NCBI GenBank assembly: GCA_016584495.1
Contig: WAID01000007.1
Span: 2,094,001-2,158,000 of the forward strand
Direction of reading: 5' to 3'
Length of the DNA stretch: 64,000 bases
Source: Celoporthe dispersa
Lineage: Eukaryota; Ascomycota; Sordariomycetes; Diaporthales; Cryphonectriaceae
Shown here: positions 58,099 to 64,000 of the stretch, in pieces
Position numbering within the stretch: the first letter of the stretch is position 1
Layout: every line of letters begins with the position of its first letter
Program-made: the position numbers and the translations under genes
Notes under the pieces: model-generated
What the model saw: only the letters and a program-made list of their open reading frames with translations
Databases searched by the model: none
Told to the model about the DNA's origin: nothing

Positions 58099-58344
58099 TC
58101 TGTGGGCGGGACTGTCTGCATATATTCACCTAGGCACAGCACATATAGACAAAATCAGAAGCATATAGAGAGCAAGGATGGGCAGCAACAACCCAGTCCT
58201 TCACCGCAGGATCACATCACATCCCGCTCTTGCAGGCCTTCTAGTGCAAGGGCAGCCATACTTCCCACGTGGCTCTCCTGCAGTAGAACGGGTCGATATG
58301 TGGGATTGAACCAAGATGTGACGGTAGCCTCGAGGTGGTCTCCG

Positions 58345-58384
58345 ATGTGTGTGTGTGTGTACTGTGTGTGTGCGTGTGTGTGTG
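58345..58384. repeat. (TG)n microsatellite
   Basis: TG units with two interruptions (AC and CG). Confidence 0.8.
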
Positions 58385-61363
58385 ACGCGTGGGGTGTGGG
58401 CAAGCGGGCTTTCTGAATGATATTATGGTGAGACAGTGGTTTGATTGGTACTCGATCTGTCATATTAATTTTTCCTCACTTTTTTTTTTCGTTTCCTTCT
58501 TACTTCTTTCTTCACCCCCTCCCCCCCTCGTCGATCTTGTAGAGAATCCCGAGACGTCTTGGGAATATCCCAGTACGGGAGTACCTATCATGCTTCATCT
58601 CACAGTATTTTCTTTTCGCATTGTATTTTATTATGATTAATTCATAACAACGAGGAACCTATCAGCCCCACGGAAAGAGCACCAGTGCAGAGGACCCCTA
58701 CACCAACCCCGCGATGTCTAACGAGGGCTCGGGTCGCACGACATCAGGCTTGCGGGGGATCGATGTCCTATTACACAACAGATACCAGGGGATGTTACAG
58801 TTTGAGTATGTGATGGGTGACCCGCCCTGCATGCTAGAGCACATGGTAGTACTAGTACTATTACTACTATGTAAGATACATGGTATATATACCCAGTAAG
58901 GTTTGTGTGCGCGCTGGGACAACATGATTGATGGCTGCTGCCGCCCCTGACCGATTCGCACTCGGGACAGGACGACGTCCACCGGTGGAAAGAAGCCGGG
59001 CGGTTCTCGTCAAAAGAGGAGGAGGAGGAGGAGGATGCGTGACTACTGATGCTCACTCTCATGATAATGAAATCAGGTGATGGGGCGAGATAACGATGGG
59101 ACGAGACGGGTTGCCAACCAGCTTCTTCCCTGAAGTCATGGTGAGACGGAGAAAATTCGGACGAGTCCCTCTTTTTCTCTCTCTGTCTCTCTCTACATCC
59201 TATCTAGTGTCATTTAACTACTCGCAGTAAGAAGGTATGCGTGTGTGGTGTTGGTGGTCTCACCGTGAGCCGGTGTTCCGTGGCTTGCGTGGGTAACGTA
59301 GCAGCAGCTCCATCCTCGTACTTTTGCCTAGTCCATACTTAGTACTAACGGGACAGTAGTATGAAGTATGTATGGAGACGGGAGCAGAAACAGTACAAGA
59401 ACGAGGCTAAAACACCACCCAGGTGAAGGTGCTGGTGGACGTTGTAATGGCCCCCGTCTAAAATACCTGGGGTGGCCCTTGTTCACTGTCCTGCGAGGGG
59501 CGTTTTTTCTTCGTCTTTTTTCCCCCCGCTCCTGCCTTTTGTCTTCTTGTTCGGGAGCTGCCGAGGTTGTCGATAGCGGTACTGGTGGCACCTGCTTAGC
59601 CCCCGGATGCCTCCGTCTCCAGCGAGCTACAGATGCTGTAATGGTAACGCATTCTCAACAGTCAATGGAAACAACGCCCCTCCCCCTCCCCCCCGCCCCT
59701 TCCCTTGTCTGTCCCGTCTCTCTACCACATGGTACCTTGTCGTCTCCATCGCTCGTTACTTCCTCGGTAAGATCGGCAGACTCCCCACGAGAATTTAATT
59801 GTCAAGGGAACTCAGCTGGCAGGAAGGGGTCAGCGACCGACCAGACAGGCTGTGCGCGACAATCTCTTCTCCGTCGCTGGCTGACTCGACGAGCCGAAAC
59901 CTTGCTGAGCGAGCGGTGCTAATCGGGCCGCACACGCCAAGGGCTCCTCCTCCTCCTCCTCCCCCATCTCCGCCTGGTCAAGCGATTCCTCGCGTGACCT
60001 GGCTGTGGCTGGGCCGGGGCTGGGCGCTTGTTGGAGGAGGGAGCCAGGCGGAGGAGGAGGGATGGAGACGGGAGGGCCAGACGAGGAAAGACGGCATACG
60101 AGGGCGTCGGAACTTGACCAAGGTCTATTTCCGCGACTGCTGCAGCCGACCAACGAGAAATGGACCCAGACAGCTGGGAATCCCCTCCTCCTCGTCAAGC
60201 TGGCCTATCAGCTTCCCATACGGGAAGCTCCCCAGCCCCAGGGCCAGGGGACCGTTTGGGGGACAAAGGATGTTGCACCCACCGCCCCTGGCATTGTCTT
60301 GGTCTGTCTATCCTGTCCTGTCTGGTCTGGTGATCAGCTCTTATTTCGAACCCACCCTTTTTGGCTTGAGGCACTGGCCCCAGATGGTAATTCCTCCGAA
60401 AGGGCAGAGTATAGCGCATTCCTTTTTTTTTTTCTTCCTTTTTTTTTCTTCTTCTCTTCTTTCTTGCTGCCCGGAGGCCCCGGGGGTCCGGCCGTGTCTT
60501 TTTGGTGTGTGGACGTCTTGTGCCCTGGACACGAACCTTGGGTCTGGGCTTCTACTACTACGTAGCATCTCACTAATCCTTGGCTCGCTGGGGTTCGTCG
60601 TCAGATCGGCACACCCAAAACCACAGGGAGGGGACGTCGACAGAGGCACAAGGCCTCCCGCCACCTGTTGACCGCGGCTATTCCATCGTGGCGACCCAGC
60701 AGGTATGGAATCCGGGGAGGGAAGGGGGGAGGGCTGCGCATCCATCCAACCAACCTGGCCAACCACCAACCCGGCCACCCATCCTTGGCCCAGCAGGGAG
60801 GCTCGCTTGTTCAATGTGCATGCTGATTGATGCATTGCATGGATGATGCATACATAGTCAGTACCCATGCGTATGTTTTGGGGGGGGCTTGCCAGGTACC
60901 TGCGCCAATGAGGAGACGAGGAGCCTTCCCAAAAGGCGCCCCAGTCCTCCTACTCACCTGGACCACATAAGGACTAACACCACAGGAGGCGAGATGACGG
61001 GCGCAGTAGGAGGGTGGCCACACATCGGGCTGCAGGGCGACAAAGAGTAGGTCCCTCGCCTGCTAGTGGACAAACGCCGCCTCGCTTGTTGATAACTTGA
61101 TAACCTAAAATTTCGCAGGATCGAAACGAGGAGGAGGAGGGGGGGGGAGGATGACGAACTGGACCGCGACGACAGTTTCCCTCCTGTCCACCACTCCCTA
61201 AGCCCTAGCGGCTCAGATCGGTCAAAACACACCCCACTACAGTACCCAGGCATCGGATCGGGAATAGGTGGATGTTTTGCGATAAGGCCTTTCCTCTCTC
61301 TCTTTTTCATGGGTGGTGAGGGGCAGACGGAAAATCCTCCTGGGTGCCTTCGTTGTATTCTTT

Positions 61364-61366
<3 letters not shown>

Positions 61367-61393
<27 letters not shown>
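61367..61393. repeat. (TC)n microsatellite
   Basis: About 13 TC units followed by a T run. Confidence 0.8.
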
Positions 61394-61402
<9 letters not shown>

Positions 61403-62058
61403 CCGTGTCTGATCGACGCCATCCACATCGCTTGGCCCCACCATTCGGTACGGCGGCTCGCAGGCCAAGTCGGACAAGTCTGCCAAGTCCAAAGCTTGGC
61501 CCTCTTACCCGCTGCCAGTCGACGAACAAGCCTTTTTGGTACAGCCACGATGGCCTCTTTCAGTTCCCAGGCCACGGTGGATAGTGGTAATAGTGCGATA
61601 GCGCTATAGCGACTACGGGGCTATTAGTACGCTTAGTACGTATGGGGAAAAATTTCTGGGTAAGGTGCGTCTCTTGGCCCTGCAGTCACTCTGCCTCGTG
61701 TGTGCTTCTAGAAGGAATCGTAAAGGATGGGTGTATGTGTAATGTGGGTGGGTGTATGTGTGTAGGTGTGGGTGGAATCCCCAATCAATCACCTGCCATA
61801 GATGGTGCGCGTATGTGGCGTCCTTCTTCTTACCTACCAGCGCAAAACCTAGCTCGAGCAGTGCATCATGATCAGGTCCTCCTCCACCACAAGAAGGTAT
61901 TACTGTACTATTTGGTATAGAGCTGTGGTAAGTGATTACTGAGACATGGTGGTGATGGTGGCGGTGGCGGTATAGCCTCTCTTCTTCTTTCTCGTCGTCT
62001 TCGTTGTCGTCGCCGTCGTCGTCGTCCTCCTCCTCCTCCCACAGAAAAAGCAAAAGGA

Positions 62059-62061
62059 ACA

Positions 62062-62101
<40 letters not shown>
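62059..62101. repeat. (AC)n(AG)n compound microsatellite
   Basis: AC units switch to AG units without interruption, about 600 bp upstream of the permease start. Confidence 0.85.
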
Positions 62102-62692
62102 CAAACACGGACGAGGCCCTGGCAGGGGTCCCTCGACGCATGCATGCGACAGTAGGCAGCCTGTCCTTGGGGAAGACGGAACTGGTGGGCCGAGGCCTGC
62201 GGTTGATGTCCCAGAACGGCAGGTGGTCCACCGAGGGTGGGAACGGGGATACTGATAAGGACCTGCGAGACAACGTTCTCGAAGCCTTCGGCGACACCCT
62301 CCCTGTCCCCCACCCCTGCCTGTTCACCTGAGTTGGCCCGCCGCTGCCCTTGGCTGCGGTTTGCCCTCCCAGACTCTCGAGCATGCTACCCTACTATGGC
62401 ACTTGGGACCTGGGGACCTGGTCCTGCCTCGCCCTGCTGTCGAGGGCTGCGCGCCACGCAGGAAGACGTCCGAGACAATTCCTCTCGACAGTACAAGAAG
62501 ACCTCGAGGCCCCTCTCGCAAGGGAGACCTCCAAACGACGTCTTCTTGCCCCTCTCCTCTTTCCTCCCTATCCCCTATTTTTTTCTTCTTCTTCAACCCC
62601 CCCCCCCTCTTCTCCTTGTTTCACTCCTTGCCTGACAAGCAAGTGTAGTTCAACTCTCTCTTCCTGGAGACACAAGAGAGAGCACAGCAAAG

Positions 62693-64000
62693 ATGGCCAT
62701 CGGTACTATTATCGAGCCCGTGGCTGACCCTCGGGCCTCTCTGAACGCGGAGCTGCCGCACAAGGTCGTGGCCGGTAGCGGGCGCGTCTACGGCCTGGCG
62801 GCTCGTGTTGATCCCACAGTCACCTTTGAGGAATACCAGTGAGTATACATGTTTGCCTTCTTGAACTTGTCTCCCCTCGTGTTGGTGGCGGCGGTGCCCT
62901 GGAAGGAGTGTTGTTGGCCTGATAGTTAACCTTCCCCCTCCCCCTTCCTCCAGGTACTACGCGGAGCTCCAGCGCGCCGCTGAGCATGAGGAGAACAAGA
63001 GGTACATCGAGGAGCGCGGCCCCATGAGCTTCAGCAAGCTCATCAAGGGTCGCTTCTCCAAGGGCGTCCACCAGGAGCGGGAGGAGCAGGCCGCAAAGCT
63101 CGCCAGGGAGGAGGGCACGAGCAAGGGCGTCGTCACCGCCACCGTCGGTGACGAGAAGAACCCTGGCGATGTCAGCCCCAGCAGCTCGAGCATCGCCGCG
63201 GAGGAGGACTGGAAGAACCCCGTCCGCGCCATGCGCACCGCCAGCTGGGGTACCATCTTCTACCTCATCACCACCGACATCCTCGGCTGGGGCAGCACCC
63301 CTTATGTCTTCGCCAACGTCGGCTGGGGCCTCGGCGTGAGCATGTACGTCCTCTTTGGTCTCGCGGCTGCCGCCTCGGGCTGGATGATCTGGAAGGTCTT
63401 CCTGGGCCTCGACTCGCTGCACTACCCCATGGCCTCGTTCGGTGACACCTACTTCCGTGTCTATGGTCCGTACTGGCGCCACTTCATCAACGTGTTCCAG
63501 GCCCTTCAGATGTTCATGACCGTCGCCGTCATTATTGTCGGCAACGCGCAGATTATCGCTCAGCTCAACCCCAAGATCTGCTACATGGTGTGCATGCTCA
63601 TCACCATGATCCTCGGCATCATCCTGGGCTCGATCCGCAGCCTGCAGCGCCTGGGATGGCTCTGCAACGCGTCCGTCTGGATGAACATCGTCTCCTTCCT
63701 CATCGTCATGGTCGCCGCGGCCAACTACGGCATCGACTACCAGTATATCTTCAACTCGACCCTCATCAACACCGTCATGCCCGTCAAGACCTTTGCCGGC
63801 CCCCCTCCTGACGCCTATCAGATGTCTGCCTACGGAACCGCTGCCACCATGTCTGGCATCAACTCCATGGTGTACTCGTACGGTGGTGCCCTCCTCTTCG
63901 TCGCCTTCCTCGCCGAGATGCGTCACCCTTGGGATTTCTGGAAGGGCATGCTGGCCGCCCAGACTTTCATCTGCGTTGTCTACATCTTCTTTGGCGCTTT
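62693..64000 (+). CDS. AAAP-family amino acid permease (mtr-like), partial at right edge, 2+ exons
   Basis: Plasma-membrane amino acid/H+ symporter of the amino acid/auxin permease family, most like fungal neutral amino acid permeases of the Neurospora mtr type. Exon 1 62693-62838, a 115-nt intron, exon 2 from 62954 to beyond the window; 397 codons are visible with no frame break. The N-terminal cytosolic region of about 130 residues is charged (EEYQYYAELQRAAEHEENKR). Hydrophobic segments then alternate: TASWGTIFYLITTDILGWG begins the first transmembrane helix, followed by MYVLFGLAAAASGWMIWKVF, MFMTVAVIIVGNAQIIAQ, MVCMLITMILGIILGS and others. The last visible residues (FICVVYIFFGA) are inside a helix, so several helices are missing. 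The leader is long and pyrimidine-rich. Confidence 0.92.

Larger units (their letters stand above)
57528..62692. other. 5.2-kb microsatellite-rich spacer
   Basis: No frame resembles a known protein; a 290-codon plus frame at 59799-60671 passes through a poly-T run and is composition-driven. Contains a G14 run (57872-57885), TA-rich (58061-58098), TG (58345-58384), TC (61367-61393) and AC/AG (62059-62101) microsatellites. The last 500 bp are pyrimidine-rich (including T/C runs near 62575-62610) and look like the promoter and leader of the permease gene. Confidence 0.5.

Noticed and set aside
58290..58325. tRNA-like B box (GGTTCAATCCC on the minus strand)
   Set aside because: The flanking bases do not form a T stem, and no acceptor or anticodon arm can be drawn.
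59799..60671. 290-codon plus-strand frame in the right-hand spacer
   Set aside because: Contains poly-Phe from a T run and poly-Pro from CTC repeats, and has no homology cue.
62820..63926. 368-codon minus-strand frame antisense to the permease
   Set aside because: Shadow of strong codon bias in the permease gene; Asp/Glu/His/Val-rich with no domain.
1..64000. Secondary-metabolite gene cluster around the Zn2Cys6 regulator or the MFS transporter
   Set aside because: No PKS, NRPS, terpene synthase, P450 or tailoring enzyme is seen; neighbours are housekeeping genes.
1..64000. CRISPR arrays, prokaryotic operons or intact transposons
   Set aside because: No regularly spaced repeats, and no transposase, reverse transcriptase or terminal repeats found; gene structure is eukaryotic.

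Overview
The window is nuclear DNA of a filamentous ascomycete (Pezizomycotina, most likely a Sordariomycete). Exons are GC-rich, introns are short (about 40-110 nt, a few of 190-370 nt) with GT..AG ends and CTGAC-like branch sites, and intergenic spacers are long and full of microsatellites. The genes are recognisable fungal families. There is no operon structure, no CRISPR array and no convincing tRNA or rRNA gene.

Layout: 1.5-8 kb holds a membrane lipid phosphate phosphatase, a secreted GH28 pectinase and the CK2 regulatory subunit. From 8 to 19 kb there is an 11-kb gene-poor stretch with a ~510-bp almost pure A/G tract at 11.9-12.4 kb. At 19-22.4 kb lie a small orphan gene and a secreted SGNH esterase. 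At 25-32 kb are ERB1 (ribosome biogenesis), a Zn2Cys6 regulator and the ERV29/SURF4 cargo receptor. An AT-rich island (about 33.8-34.7 kb) precedes a small secreted cysteine protein. At 37-40 kb a UCH-type deubiquitinase and a secreted intradiol dioxygenase converge. At 40.7-50 kb are two divergent orphan genes, an MPO1/DUF962 membrane protein, RPB7 and another orphan. At 50.8-57.5 kb are an MFS drug:H+ antiporter, an F-box/LRR-like orphan and a membrane-anchored UBP16-type deubiquitinase. A 5-kb microsatellite-rich spacer precedes an AAAP amino-acid permease that runs off the right edge.

The genes are a mix of housekeeping (CK2 beta, ERB1, RPB7, ERV29, UCH, UBP16, MPO1) and secreted or transport functions suited to life on plant material (GH28, SGNH esterase, intradiol dioxygenase, MFS, permease, small secreted protein). 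They do not look like one biosynthetic cluster.

The most important observation for anyone using this sequence is that at least eight genes need one-base corrections to give their family-consistent protein, twelve sites in all, eleven of them in or next to short G, C or T runs. They include RPB7 and ERB1, whose orthologues are essential in yeast. I read these as consensus errors in the assembly, not pseudogenes or programmed frameshifts. Automated gene models here will be truncated or contain false introns. I did not find a convincing undescribed biological system; the best leads are listed as findings.
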